Shown: positions 1 through 11,095 of the stretch, in pieces | How positions within the stretch are numbered: position 1 is the first letter of the stretch | Layout: each line of letters starts with the position of its first letter | Source of the DNA: Lytechinus pictus | Taxonomy: Eukaryota > Echinodermata > Echinoidea > Temnopleuroida > Toxopneustidae | DNA length: 64,000 nucleotides | Direction: 5' to 3' | NCBI RefSeq assembly: GCF_037042905.1 | Contig: NC_087249.1 | Span: 39,639,401 to 39,703,400 of the forward strand | The notes under the pieces: model-generated | The model's input: the letters and a program-made list of their open reading frames with translations, nothing else | What the model was told of the DNA's origin: nothing | The model's database searches: none | Made by a program: the position numbers and the translations under genes

Positions 1-338
1 AAACAGTTTACATCTGATTCATATAAAATATAGGCCTATTATATTTGATTGATTTTAATTAGAATTATAACAGGCCTGCTATTCAATATGTATTTTTAAA
101 TACTGAAACAATTTTCTTATCATTTTATACTCGATCCAAGATTATGATGACCTTAGATGCCCTATCGATAGGTCTAAATGCTCAGGTTCTGGCCTCAGAT
201 ATTCCTGTGCTTTTTTACAATGCCAATTGTGCTTGAATATGGAAACGTACCCTGTAAAAAACAGTGGCCTGGCACCAAAGATTTTGAAACTTAAGGCGAT
301 TTAATCAATGACTGTCCAGAGCAGAAATTCTAAATTAC
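1..338 (-). other. intron 1 of the L3HYPDH gene (partial)
   Basis: AT-rich sequence immediately downstream of the splice donor of the dehydratase exon on the minus strand. No further family-like coding segment is visible before the window edge. Confidence 0.6.
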
Positions 339-843
339 CTTGTTCATAAAGAAACGATGGGATGCTCGTAAAGTGTGTTCGTCCTGAAGCTTTCGTCTCT
401 GAGTCGTATTCTACATGAGTCCTCACCAGTCCGCAGGGAAGTTGGATATTCACCGAAGTCTCCGGAGACGTAGCTTTGACCAAACCAGCATCTACGGCGA
501 ATCTGGCAAGGCCGATGGAGGCATGACCGCACGTCGGCGAGTAACCATTGGCGTTCAAGTAAAATGCAGCGATGTCTGCATCTTTGTCATCGGGCTCGAC
601 GGTGATGGCGCCCCACATGTCCTGGTGCCCACGTGGTTCCAAGAACAAGGCCCTGCGGATCTGATCCAGTCTCTCCTGGGCGAAACGGTACTTCTCCCGG
701 AGAGTGTCACCCTGCGTTTCAGGATATCCTGAGGTAACTACCCTTAAAGGGTCGCCACCGACATTCATTTCTGTTGTCTTGATTTCATACGGGCTTCGAG
801 CAATTACTGGTTGAAGCCACTGATCTGTATATGGTTCGACCAT
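339..843 (-). CDS. L3HYPDH: trans-L-3-hydroxyproline dehydratase, first coding exon
   Basis: This exon encodes the N-terminal 168 residues of a proline racemase-fold protein. Family members dehydrate trans-3-hydroxy-L-proline to pyrroline-2-carboxylate in the cytosol. Seen: TTEMNVGGDPLRVVTSGYP near residues 23-41, LEPRGHQDMWGAI near 68-80, and the active-site segment NGYSPTCGHASIGLARF with Cys105. The human enzyme has its catalytic Cys at almost the same position. The exon starts at ATG (843-841), which gives an N-terminus of family-like length. It ends at a splice donor: the minus strand reads CAAG|GTAAT, with GT at 338-337, so the intron begins in phase 1. An open frame runs on to 301, but it no longer resembles the family past the donor. 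The second half of the fold, where this enzyme has Thr in place of the racemase's second Cys, must lie in exons left of the window. No frameshift or stop was seen. Confusion with proline racemase or 4-hydroxyproline epimerase is possible until the C-terminal exon is seen. Confidence 0.85.
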
Positions 844-2600
844 GTTGACCGTAATGGTCCTACTTTCTGGAGAATTGCTGGTTTGTTATTTGACACGACT
901 GACAATACATATGCACGGAGTTGCATTGATGAATGTTACTGGCTTGTGTTTAAACAAGGCAATCTGGTACAAAACAAGAAAAGGCAGGGTCAAAATATTG
1001 TTAAACAGTTATAACATGTACAAATTATTTCTTTAAGGAACAGGAATGTCTCATCTTTTAGAATAACAAATTGTGAAAATTAAAGAAACCTTTTTCGGAA
1101 TTATGAAAAAAATATATAGGCCTAAGAGATATATATTTTTTTTAATTTTAGGATAAAAAATACATATTTCAAATGCACATATAAATTGAGCTAAGTAATT
1201 CCTACCAGAACTAACAATTTTTATCATGTTATGGATCAAAAATTCATATAAATTAGAAAACGGCTTCTATTATTATATACCCGCAAATAACCTCAGAATT
1301 TGATTTTCCATCCTTTATAACCAATACATCCCAATTTTAGGAATTATAGGTAAAGTGTAAACAGAAAATCCAAGATGGCCACCGGCAGAACACTGGGTAG
1401 TGTTTTGGGGGTATAACAATGAACAAAGTGGAATGACTGAAAATACAGAAGGCCAACAAAAGTATTCATTGAAGGATTTGCTTTCTTTTTCTACGCGGCT
1501 GAATGGACTGTGCACTTACATTCTTCCTACAAATGCCAAATCTGACAATAGGCATTCAATCGATTTCTGGTTCATTTCCGTAGGTAAACTATAAAGGCGT
1601 AACAGATCTATGCGAGACCCACTGCACACGCTTATCCATATTACGTTATATCTCCCTTGAAAATAATTACCGTAAAATATAGATTCTACGAACAAAATTT
1701 GGACAAATCCATATGCCTATTAATCCTTAAACTGAATCCCTTGTATCAGTCTTTGAGCGTTAATGAAGAAATGCATAAAACAGGTCTTTAATCGATATAT
1801 AAACCGACAATAAATCTTTCTTACCGTTCGCCAGTGGAAAAGCTGATGGTAATGATCTTGCACGTCCAGTGTTCATATCACAGAAGGCGCACGAAACGCA
1901 GGGGGGGGGGGGGGCAGGGGGGGACTCAAGCCAATCATCAGTCATCGCAGCTTTTGTATGAATATATTCAGCAGCGCTTGTTCAGAGCTCTTTTGACTTA
2001 ATTATACATATACACAGCAATATATTTAACTAAAGAGAAAACCATGTTTAAAAAAATGATCGTAGTTTATCAACTGAGGTACAACTTTCTTGGCAATCAA
2101 ATACGTATTCCATTATCTTAGCGAAATGAAAGCGGTAGGGAGTGGTTGGTCAAAATATGCTTGCCTCTCCCAAGTCATTAGATAAAATATTGGACCAATG
2201 TGATCCAACACAGCGCAGTACAAAATATCTAGTAGGGGGAGAGGGGCTCTAGCCCTAAACCAAAATATGTGGGTTAAGTCATTTTCTACCCACGCCCTAA
2301 AAAATCGAGGAAGCCAGAAAAAAAATTATGTGAAGAAACTGTGGTATAAAGTTCCTCACTAATCTATTTTTTCATGTCAATAGATATCACCATTTCATAT
2401 GAAACATTTTATTGTTTGCAACCTTTCGAAGGCGAAGGCTGTATATGAAATCTATATGAAAAAGGAAATGTCCGCAGCATAACCAGTGATACCGAGAAGG
2501 GCAGCTGCCTCCGTGTAAACTTGTATTTATGTATGTGGGTGGTGGTAATCTTCAATAGACCTACAGCGGTTTTTGAAAAAAAAATATTCTTATAAATCGG
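844..2600. other. intergenic, nothing recognised
   Basis: AT-rich DNA upstream of the minus-strand dehydratase gene, so any promoter would lie near its left end. No TATA box or CpG-rich block could be singled out. It holds a G-run at about 1,902-1,921, of the kind seen at transposon ends elsewhere in the window. Short open frames here have no family resemblance. Confidence 0.4.
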
Positions 2601-2615
2601 TTATCGATCTTTCAC

Positions 2616-2910
2616 TTACAATAAATATGAACGAGTTGAAAATAAGAAAACAACTCTGCTGCTGAAATAAAAATTGCAATATGAAGGTAGGTTAGTTTGG
2701 GAATCAGTGAACCCATCTGAAATTGACAGTGGAATCTTTACCTTCCGTACCATTACCCACATTGCACCAATTTTCATTACTTCCGGTGCCATTGGTTTGT
2801 CCGTCATCCTGATAGATTGCTTGGCTGGTTTCGATAAACTTTCACACATGAATGACAGACCTGCGACCCCCACGGACAAATCTGAATTCCTTCAATTTTT
2901 TGTCGTTTGA
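2616..2910. other. unidentified short open region, both strands
   Basis: Overlapping open frames occur on the minus strand (2,616-2,879, 87 codons) and plus strand (2,674-2,910, 78 codons). The plus frame has a hydrophobic stretch like a membrane segment (THIAPIFITSGAIGLSVILI). The local sequence is less AT-rich than its surroundings, so it could be an exon. No family is recognised and no convincing splice sites were identified. It may equally be non-coding. Confidence 0.15.
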
Positions 2911-3036
2911 ATAGCAGAGGAAAACCCACATTTACGAATCTAAAATTGCATTTATCTTTGCGATCCAACTTGTTGAATATTTTCAAACTTCTCTGGGTAG
3001 ATTAAGGAATACAAACAAATATTATTTTCGTAAGAA

Positions 3037-3275
3037 CAGGGGCAGTGGCAGGGCATTTTGATAAGGAGGGGGTAGACAAACATATGATTATTTTAATTCA
3101 TACAATATGAGTATTATGGCATTAAAAGGGCTCATAATAAATTAGATCTCTCCTTTATATGCTTTCCCTTTTTCTGTTTTTCTTATTTTACCTTTTCCCC
3201 CCTTTTCTCGATTTTTTTGTCACTATACTTGAAAAATAATAGGGGCAGTCTCCCCCCCATGGCGCCGCCCCTGCG
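3037..3275. mobile_element. possible short DNA-transposon relic with G/C-run ends
   Basis: The left end CAGGGGCAGTGGCAGGGC faces the right end GGCGCCGCCCCTG, with C-runs just inside. The interior is simple AT-rich and T-rich DNA. This is the typical look of a small non-autonomous element, but the termini match only over a few bases and no target duplication was found. Confidence 0.3.
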
Positions 3276-3485
3276 CAGTGAACTACCTTGATCGGGTCAA
3301 TATATTTTGATCGACATCGCTTTGACTTACACGAGAGTGCTTTCCTAACTCCATGGTTGGTTGGCACTGCTGAACTCGTCACCTCGATCGACAGAAAGCA
3401 GATGAAGATCTATATTGGTCTAGTTTGCACTCGATCTTGTTGATTACTAGGACTGTGATAATCAGCTAAGATAAACAATTCAATC

Positions 3486-3732
3486 CAGTAGCGTAATGAG
3501 TCAAACAAATTGAGGGGGCTAGATATGGAGTATCAGGCAAATTTATTGAATAGTTGCGAGCGAACGAAGCGAGTGAGCAAAAACCTAGGCATTTATATTA
3601 CAAAAGATAGATTTTGACATAATATTCAGAAAAATTCAATTTCACCCTTCTCTCTTTAGCTTTCTCTTTTTTTTTCTTGGTCGTAAAACTTGGGGGCAAG
3701 CACCCCAAGCCCCCCCCCCCCGTCTGTAGGCA
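3486..3732. mobile_element. hAT-like MITE relic
   Basis: Begins CAGTAGCGTAATGAG, the same terminus seen (inverted) at the right end of the 19,905-20,059 element. It contains a degenerate GCGAGCGAACGAAGCGAG segment related to the repeats at 17.9-19.5 kb and ends near a C-run at about 3,708-3,720. The right terminus is only loosely matched. Confidence 0.35.
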
Positions 3733-4410
3733 TCTAGTTCAGTATTTTTCTTTCTCTGCCCTTCTCTTCTTGTCACTCACACACACAGACCTTCGAATAT
3801 CCGACCCCTGACACAAAAGAAGTCCAGTCGATTAGGGATTGTTCACAAAACGTAAAGTGTGACTTTAAGTTTCGTAAAGTCCCCTTGGCTTTGATGCCAC
3901 GCATATATTTAACACGTAATCTAGGCACCACGAGCCTAATTACAACAGGAAGGCAAAATATATTCATTCGACCCAACCCATTCAATTTTTTTTATTTGAT
4001 ATTGCTGATTGACAAAAGTGTGTGAATATTATCGACCATCTAACACTGATTACAAGGAGGGCAACTGCTGAACTTCATTTGCCCAAATTAGGAAGAAATA
4101 TTGATGACTTTGGAAGAAATTTTAGCTGGCGGAAGAATTAGGGCTTCTTTACTGTTTATGGTGATGAATTTGATTCCGTCATGCTGACTTATTTAAAATG
4201 AGCTGGCTAAGGAACCCTTTTCTGGTCAGATATGGAATGTCAGATGTATATCCTATCCACTGGTAGTATTTATTCGACTCTCTAATCATGTTTATCTCAA
4301 CTTTTATGTTTTTTTAACTGTGCCTTTTTAACACACGAGTCTATCATGTCTATGGGAAATGTTTTAAGCGCGTGATCCCTTTAGTAGATTAATACTTGGA
4401 GCGCGCCCCT
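3733..4410. other. intergenic, nothing recognised
   Basis: No coding, RNA or repeat structure could be supported here. A 70-codon minus-strand frame at 3,773-3,985 has no family resemblance. Confidence 0.35.
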
Positions 4411-7184
4411 GTAGTCAGGCAGCATATGTCATGATTTACCGGCTACTTCGATAAATTGGCTAAGTCTGATTTTTCACTTTTATGTGATTGGTGACATCAC
4501 AAGGAACAACTTTCAACTTGGTGACAAATTTCTAGTGGTCACCTTGACCATGTTAGGGGTCAAAATGGGGTCAATTTTTGAAATTGCCCCAATTCTGTCA
4601 AGTGACACATCAGATTGCTTGTCTTGTTATACTTTTGGTAAATGGCAAATTACACCGATAGTGTTAAGAAAGCTCTTTTCCCGTGGTTTTATGCATGTGT
4701 GTACTTTTTCATTTTCGATTTTGATAAGTCCATCGTCAGAAGTCCTTATCCAGAAGATATAAAGGGTCAAGACAAGGTCAGGGAAGGGTCAAATGGTCAA
4801 CATACTTTCATTGGAACCCAAAATACACTAAAGGCGGTTGGAATTTTAGAAGTCTTATTTTCGTGGGTTTTTTATTTTGAAAAGTCTCCATCTCATATTT
4901 AAAGGGGTCAAATGTGCTTATTTAGGAACAAAATAGATAAACAGAGATAGACGTCGAATACATTCAGTGTGGTATCATGGTATTGCTTGAATACCTCGAA
5001 AAGACTTGACAAACCCTTATGCCCTTAAAATCTTATCATCTTCATGATGTGATAAGTGCAACCAGGGATTTTTTTTATTATTTAGGAATTCAATTCAAGT
5101 TCAATTCATTTTCAATTTAATAGTCTTTGATATGTAAAGTATTTCCTTCATTTGCTTTGTAACATAAATTATTGTAATGTATTGGGGTTTAAGTATAATA
5201 CTATGTTAACAGAACAAACACATCGATTGATCAGTGCTCCCAGCTCTTGAGAAAGATTTTTAGGCATCTTTCTCAAGAGCTGGGAGCACTGATCAATCGA
5301 TATGTTTATTCTGTTAACATTTCATTCGGATTAACTTGCAAATAAGATAGAGAGGTTAGGATTGAGGATGATAAGTTGGGCTCCAATTGCTCCTCAATTA
5401 GTTCTAATGTGTGACGGTTATATTATTTCTGTCAAAGAGGCAACATTGTGCAGGCATGCTCATTGTAATCATGGGTGTCCATTATGCTGATGTGATATAT
5501 TCTGACCATTACTCGATCTCTGGAGCCAAGAAGGACTACACATTTCTGGTGCATGTGCTGTTCTGAGCTTATCATTTGGGGCCCTTTTGCATTTTGTAAA
5601 GTGAAATTTAAGGATTTCGTGCATACTTTTGGTCAATTATATTCATTTTTTAGTAAAAATGCAAGTCTTCACAATATCTGGGGGAAGCTACCCCCCCCCC
5701 CCCCCCCCCGCTGCGGTATGGCCGTGGTTTACTTTAATGACATATGTGATTATTCTTTCTAGCAACATCCAGGTATTTCAGCAAGTAGGAAAAACAAGAA
5801 CGACAAAAGAACAAAAACCAAATCTGCATCTATGCACATCACTATCGTGAAAACTGGAATTAAGTTTAGTTTCACGTTGTATGCTCTGGAAAAAAAAAAC
5901 ACTATTGATGAAATAGTACAAGTCATGTTAATGGCAGCACATAATCAGAAATGTGTAGTCCTTCTTGGCTCCAGAGATCGAGTAATGGTCAGAATACATC
6001 AGCATGATGGACACCCATGACTGACTACTAATGAGCATGCCTCCACGATGTTGCCTCTTTGTAACTCAGAAATAATATAACCGTCACACATTAGAACTAA
6101 TTAAGGAGCGATTGGAGCCCAACTTATCATATCATCCTCAATCCTAACCTCATTATCTTATTCGTAAGTTAATCCAGATCAGATGTTAGGCATCTTTCTT
6201 AGGAGCTGGGAACACTGATAAATCGATGTGTTTATTCTGTTAAAATAGTATATATTACACAAATAATATACCCCAATACATTACGATAATTTATGTTGAT
6301 TAAAATATTCTGTACAAATCAAATGGATGAAATGTTTATTTACATATCATAGACTAGTAAATTGAAAATTAATTTAACTTGAATTGAATTCCTAAATCAA
6401 GAATCTCGGAAAGAGCTGGTTGCACTTATAACATCATGAAGATGATACGATTCTAAGGGCATTATAGCTAGGGTTTGTCAAGTCGTTTCAAGGTATTCCT
6501 GCAATACTATGATACCACACTGAATGTATCCGACGTCTATCTCTGTTTATCGTTTTTGTTCCTAAGTGAGCACATTTGACCCATTTTTCATCTAATGGAT
6601 AATGTCTTCTTAGATAGAGAATTTTCAAAATAAAGAACCAACTTCTAAGATTCTAACCACTTTTCGTGTATTTTGGCTACCAATGAAAGTTTGTTGACCT
6701 TTTGACCTTTCCCTGACCTTGTCTTGATAATTTATATCTTCTGGATAAGGACTTCTGAAGATGAACTTATCAAAATCGAAATAAAAAAAGTACACAAATG
6801 TGTAAAAAAAAGAAAAGAAAAAAAAACCCGAAAAAATTAGCTTTCTTAACACCTTCGGAGTAATTTGCCAATAAACGAAAGTTCGTTGACATTTTGACAT
6901 TTCCGGTCATAACTTCTTAACGGGAGATTACAGGTATATGATTATGTATACTTTCTTGTTCAATATAACAAAACAAACAATTTGATGTAGGACACGACAC
7001 AATCGGGGCAATTCCAAAATTCGACCCCTATTGACCCCATTTTGACCCCTCACATGGTCAAGATGACCATTAAAAATTTGTCACCAAGTTGAAAGTTGTT
7101 CCTTGTGATGTCACCAATCACATAAAAGTGAAAGATCAGACTTAGCCAAATTGTCGAAGTAGATGACATATGCTGCCTGACTAC
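4411..7184. mobile_element. 2.77 kb long inverted repeat (foldback element)
   Basis: The left arm (about 4,411-5,555) and the right arm (about 5,940-7,184) are reverse complements. For example, GTAGTCAGGCAGCATATGTC at 4,411 reappears inverted ending at 7,184, and GGAGCCAAGAAGGACTACAC near 5,522 reappears inverted near 5,965. The arms differ by many substitutions and small indels, so the structure is not young. A central spacer of about 385 bp (5,556-5,940) holds an 18-bp C tract. The right arm has an extra segment near 6,780-6,960, and the left arm has an extra hairpin at 5,203-5,320. No transposase was seen. It could be a non-autonomous foldback transposon or an old inverted duplication. Confidence 0.8.
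5203..5320. repeat. 55-bp near-perfect hairpin inside the left arm
   Basis: Stem halves 5,203-5,257 and 5,266-5,320 are reverse complements with about two mismatches around an 8-nt loop (TTTTAGGC). The right arm of the enclosing inverted repeat carries only one stem half. The second half was therefore probably added after the large inversion arose, for example by a replication snap-back. Confidence 0.9.
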
Positions 7185-8046
7185 TGAGAGTAAGTTCAGT
7201 TGATAATTTCACCAATACGGTGATGCATTTTACATCGCACGCGACTGGGAATTTCAGTTCGATCTGTGTCAGACTTACGTTTTGGTGAAAACCCCGCTCA
7301 CATTCTGCAATGTACACAATAAAGAGAACGCCAAAATGTACATTGAGTCTCTGGCACACGCGACGTTCGTGCATTTTGTATTCGAAATTGACGGAAAGCT
7401 TCTTTCGTGAATGTCACAAATCGATCCATTTCGATCGATCTTGACTAAAGGGGCATCCTCTTATGAACCCACCCAAAGTCACAGAAACTCGTATAGAAGA
7501 AGAAAAACAAGGACGAATTCCTGACCCTACATTTGAGATCATGGAAGTAATTTTCAGACATTTCTTGTTTACGTTTTTTGGAAAAGTATGAAAAAACGAG
7601 TCCTGTCGCGCCCAAAGCAATTCGTCATTTTTTATTTGCGAAGTGTTCTCAAAACCGGGTTTTAAACTCTGTACTAAAGTTGTAGTTTTAACTATGAAAA
7701 GCCAATTATATCACTAATCTCAAACAGTATGGATCCGAATTGTCCACACATGCACGTGGCACTCAATCCATTCATAACTGCCTGGGAATGATACCTCAAG
7801 TAAATTGTAATATTTTTTTTATTTGCAAAATATACCTCTCTTAAAGTTCACGGGCATTTTCTACAATAGAGCCTATAAGAACTTCACAGAGTGGATTATC
7901 ATTATTATTTTACATCAACTCATCCTTATCTGCATTTACAACTATATATTATGATGTATAGAAACGGATCAATTAATTGTACACAAGACACAAAGGCAAT
8001 GTTTAAACACATTAAAACAGTCTTTTATTATTATATACCATACATG
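7185..8046. other. intergenic, nothing recognised
   Basis: AT-rich DNA right of the long inverted repeat. Short frames at 7,111-7,374 (partly in the arm) and 7,414-7,620 on the minus strand have no family resemblance. Confidence 0.35.
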
Positions 8047-8287
8047 CACTATAGTGCCCGTTTGGAGAAATTCCTCACATAGATAGAAATAGGAAATTCA
8101 TCTTAATTTCAGACCTTTCTTATTTTCAAGAGGAAATTCAGGGTTGCCGCATAATTTGATCCTCCGCGCATAAAGTCGACCGACTGATAAAGAAAATGCT
8201 GACAACACATTAGAGAGGTCTGAAATTCAGATAAATTTCCAATTTCTAAACATTTGGGGAAGTTCTCCAAGCGGGTTGAATAGTGTG
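8047..8287. mobile_element. about 240-bp foldback MITE
   Basis: The left arm (8,047-8,117, from CACTATAGTGCCCG) pairs imperfectly with the right arm (8,215-8,287, ending CGGGTTGAATAGTGTG). The arms share TTGGAGAA, GGAAATT and ATTTCAGACCT segments in inverted order. The interior of about 100 bp is unpaired. No target duplication was clear. Confidence 0.7.
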
Positions 8288-8369
8288 AGGTTGATTAGTG
8301 CATGCATGGACATATGGTGCATGTATGGTAATAATATGGTCATTTTTTGTAATATAATTATCATTATTA

Positions 8370-8510
8370 TTCGTTTTCATCATCATCATAATTATTATTA
8401 CCAATATTACAATAATCATTATTATCATCATCATTATTATTATCTTATATTTTCATAATTATCATCATCATTGTTATAATCTTCATTAATCATTATCAGT
8501 ACCGGCAACA
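8370..8510. repeat. AT-rich trinucleotide microsatellite (ATT/ATC)
   Basis: Imperfect runs of ATT, ATC and TTA trinucleotides on the plus strand. Open frames over it on both strands are low-complexity artefacts. Confidence 0.9.
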
Positions 8511-8589
8511 TTTTTTGCACATCAGTGGTATTAGTAGTTCTATGTGCAGTATGGTCACGAGGCAAAATAGATAGTAGTACCTGTATTAT

Positions 8590-8707
8590 CAGTAGAAGTA
8601 GCAGCAACACTAGTAGTAGTATTGCTGGTATTGGTGGTGATTTTTTACCTGATTGCTAAGAAAGCATGAATGCTTGTAAGCAAGCAACCAGGGTAGTAGT
8701 AGTAGTA

Positions 8708-8755
<48 letters not shown>

Positions 8756-8821
8756 ATAGCAATGCAAGAATGGTATATATGATAGAAGTAGAAGTGGTTG
8801 TAGTAGTAGTAGTAGTAGTAA

Positions 8822-8878
<57 letters not shown>

Positions 8879-9235
8879 AAGTAGTAGTAGTTGTAGTAGA
8901 AGTAGTAGAAGTAGTAGCAGCAGTGGCGTACCTTGGATTTTCCACAGGGGGGGCAAAATCGGCCGCCAAAAAAATTGACAAGGAAAAAAAAAAAAAAAAA
9001 GGTCTTCAATCAGTGATATGTATTTTGTATGGGTTGTGGCTCGTCATGGGGGCAGAGTGCCCCCCCCCCCGTAGGTACGCTAGTGAGTAGCAGTAGTAGT
9101 AGTAGAGGTAGTAGTAGTAATTGTAGTAGTAGTAGTAGTTTTAGTAGAAGTAGTTGTTGTAGTAGTCGTACAAGAATAGTAATAGTAGTATATATAGTAG
9201 TACAACAGCAGCAGCACTATTAGTAGAAATAGGAG
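8590..9235. repeat. (TAG)n trinucleotide microsatellite, interrupted
   Basis: Long GTA/TAG runs at about 8,693-8,757, 8,797-8,920 and 9,086-9,235, with imperfect flanks. The run is interrupted by a MITE at 8,921-9,085. The poly-V, poly-Y, poly-L and poly-T open frames here come from the simple repeat. Confidence 0.95.
8921..9085. mobile_element. 165-bp hAT-like MITE inserted in the (TAG)n tract
   Basis: The 5' end CAGTGGCGTACCT is matched by the inverted 3' end AGGTACGCTAGTG. It is flanked by an 8-bp direct repeat AGTAGCAG at 8,913-8,920 and 9,086-9,093. Eight-base target duplications and CA...TG-type ends are typical of the hAT superfamily. It contains G-, A- and C-runs. The flank is a microsatellite, so chance contributes to the match, but the C in AGTAGCAG makes it fairly specific. 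Confidence 0.75.
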
Positions 9236-9940
9236 TATAATAGTATAGTAAAAGTGGTTTTAGTAAGAGGCTATTTGTAGATTAAGCTAAAAACAATCAT
9301 TGTTTGTTTATGCCTCTTGTCTTGTTTTATGGTTTTCCTTTGCATTAAACTCGTATTATGGATGGCGAAGTATTCACAAAGGTTGAACTGCCCGCGGCAA
9401 TCAGAGGCGTCAATCACGCAACGATGGGAGCGAGCGATCAGGGATTCTGAAAAGACGTTGACCCCTGTTAGCTGTCATCTCCCTCAATCCATCCCCTCTC
9501 TAACTTTCAATTGTTTTCCCATTTTTTTTTTATTCCTGTTATTCTTCTTATGTATATCTCTAAAAAGACACAAACGCATATACGCACCCACACACACCCT
9601 CACACGCCCATTCGTACACATCTTCTCTCTCCCCCTCTCTCTCTGTTTCTCACACACATACCCATACCCTCACACACACTCAACTTTGACTACACACACT
9701 ATCTCACTCACTGATATCCACCTTCACTCATACACATACACCTACTCCCTCACCGACACACGCCGCAAATGCGGCGTCTCTAATCTGCTCTCTTCGGTTG
9801 TCTCTCTAAATTCCATAATTTTAATTTTTCATTTCCTTCTCTCAATCTCATATTTTACCTTATCTTCTTCATATTTCTCATTATGAATGGATTCTTGACC
9901 AGACCAGCAAAAAGATAGATCTATGGGCTTGTGTGTATTG
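9236..9940. other. non-coding region with CA/CT-rich simple sequence
   Basis: Contains pyrimidine-rich and CACACA/CTCTCT stretches at about 9,570-9,760. A 189-codon plus frame at 9,317-9,886 exists mainly because of this simple sequence and shows no domain. Confidence 0.5.
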
Positions 9941-9947
9941 TGTAGAG

Positions 9948-10175
9948 GGTCGGTGTCAGGGCATTTTGAGGGGTCAATGCTACCTAAACGTCACGTCATT
10001 TTTTTTTATTTTAAAGATTATAATATTATGTTATAGAGTTACAGGTCCAGACATTTATATATTTATAGACCGGTTTTCGTTTATTTGCCTTTCTTCCCCC
10101 CCCCCCAACTCTACCCAATTACTTGAAAACAAAAATCATAGGGCGGGGGGCATCACGCCTGGTGACACCGCCCCT
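9948..10175. mobile_element. possible MITE relic with G/C-rich ends
   Basis: GGTCGGTGTCAGGGC on the left faces GGTGACACCGCCCC on the right in inverted orientation, with a C tract at about 10,098-10,109 inside. The imperfect terminal match makes this tentative. Confidence 0.3.
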
Positions 10176-10233
10176 TATTGTGGGGTCCTAAACGGCGAAT
10201 TTGTTATTTCAAGTGTTACTAGTAATCTATTTA

Positions 10234-10994
10234 CTACTGTAGCCTTTTCATATAAAAAAAACCCTGGTATATGTAACGGGTTAAGTTCCCCCATGTTCCA
10301 GCAACTTTTTTACCCCTTGCAATTCGTACCCTTTCCAGATTTGATATCCAGTTCCGATGTTTATTTATCCTACCGTCCATTCCGTTTGCTATTAAAATAT
10401 CGCCTGCAGCCTCTACAATTATAGCCGTGTCAATCAGTAAACGTTTTTCGTTTTCTGGTTGTCGTCTACCCGGGGTCGTATAAGTCATAACACACCATAA
10501 ATACTCACCTATTTTAATTATAAATCAAAAGCGCAAAATCTATGTTAGGCCTATATTATGCTGCAGCATTATACACTAACATATTACAGCCTTTACTACT
10601 CGACATAAGCCTCGACTTTTGAACTGAAATGAAAGTAACATAACATTTAGAATAAGATAGAAACGGTTAGGTTTTAAAAATACATCAAACAACCAAGATG
10701 AAAAATTTTCAATTTACTACAAACAAGAATCCGTATAGAAAGTATAATCATAAAAAGGTAATTTATACATGATTCTGGCAGGATTTGGTATCGGATTTCT
10801 ACCACCCCGGCTAAATCCAAAAGATTAACACTGTCCATCAACTCCTTATGTTGTAAGTTTTTTAACGCTTTATTAATAAACTTTCTTATTGTATTTAAAG
10901 ATGCGTTAAAATTCGGGTTCAATGTGGTGCTTTTAGTTACCGCCATAGTTAGAAAAATAATGTTGGCAGAACCTACTCTCCATATTCTTGGCAT
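10234..10994 (-). other. two unidentified minus-strand open segments
   Basis: Open frames at 10,674-10,994 (106 codons) and 10,234-10,488 (84 codons) have protein-like composition, for example LLDLAGVVEIRYQILPES and TAIIVEAAGDILIANGMD. Neither matches a family I recognise. They lie just left of the L1-like insertion but are outside its target duplications, so they predate or are independent of it. They could be exons or remnants of another element. Confidence 0.2.
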
Positions 10995-11080
10995 TATAAT
11001 TTTTTTTTAAAATCTCATATGCATCTCCTCTTCCACATAAACCACTCTTCTCCATTTAGTATCCATTCCAAATCTTGATA

Positions 11081-11095
11081 ACTCTCCCACATCTT
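11081..11095. repeat. target-site duplication, left copy
   Basis: ACTCTCCCACATCTT here is repeated exactly at 14,507-14,521, flanking the L1-like element. Confidence 0.9.

Noticed and set aside
415-732. 105-codon plus-strand frame
   Set aside because: Antisense shadow of the L3HYPDH exon.
4760-4802. Run of GGTCA-like half-sites resembling a nuclear-receptor response element
   Set aside because: TGACC/GGTCA words are scattered all over both arms of the old inverted repeat with irregular spacing, so they are probably a compositional feature of the element.
8610-9223. Long frames encoding poly-Thr, poly-Leu, poly-Tyr or poly-Val
   Set aside because: Translations of the (TAG)n microsatellite in all frames.
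9317-9886. 189-codon plus-strand frame
   Set aside because: Its length comes from CA/CT-rich simple sequence, with no domain and biased composition.
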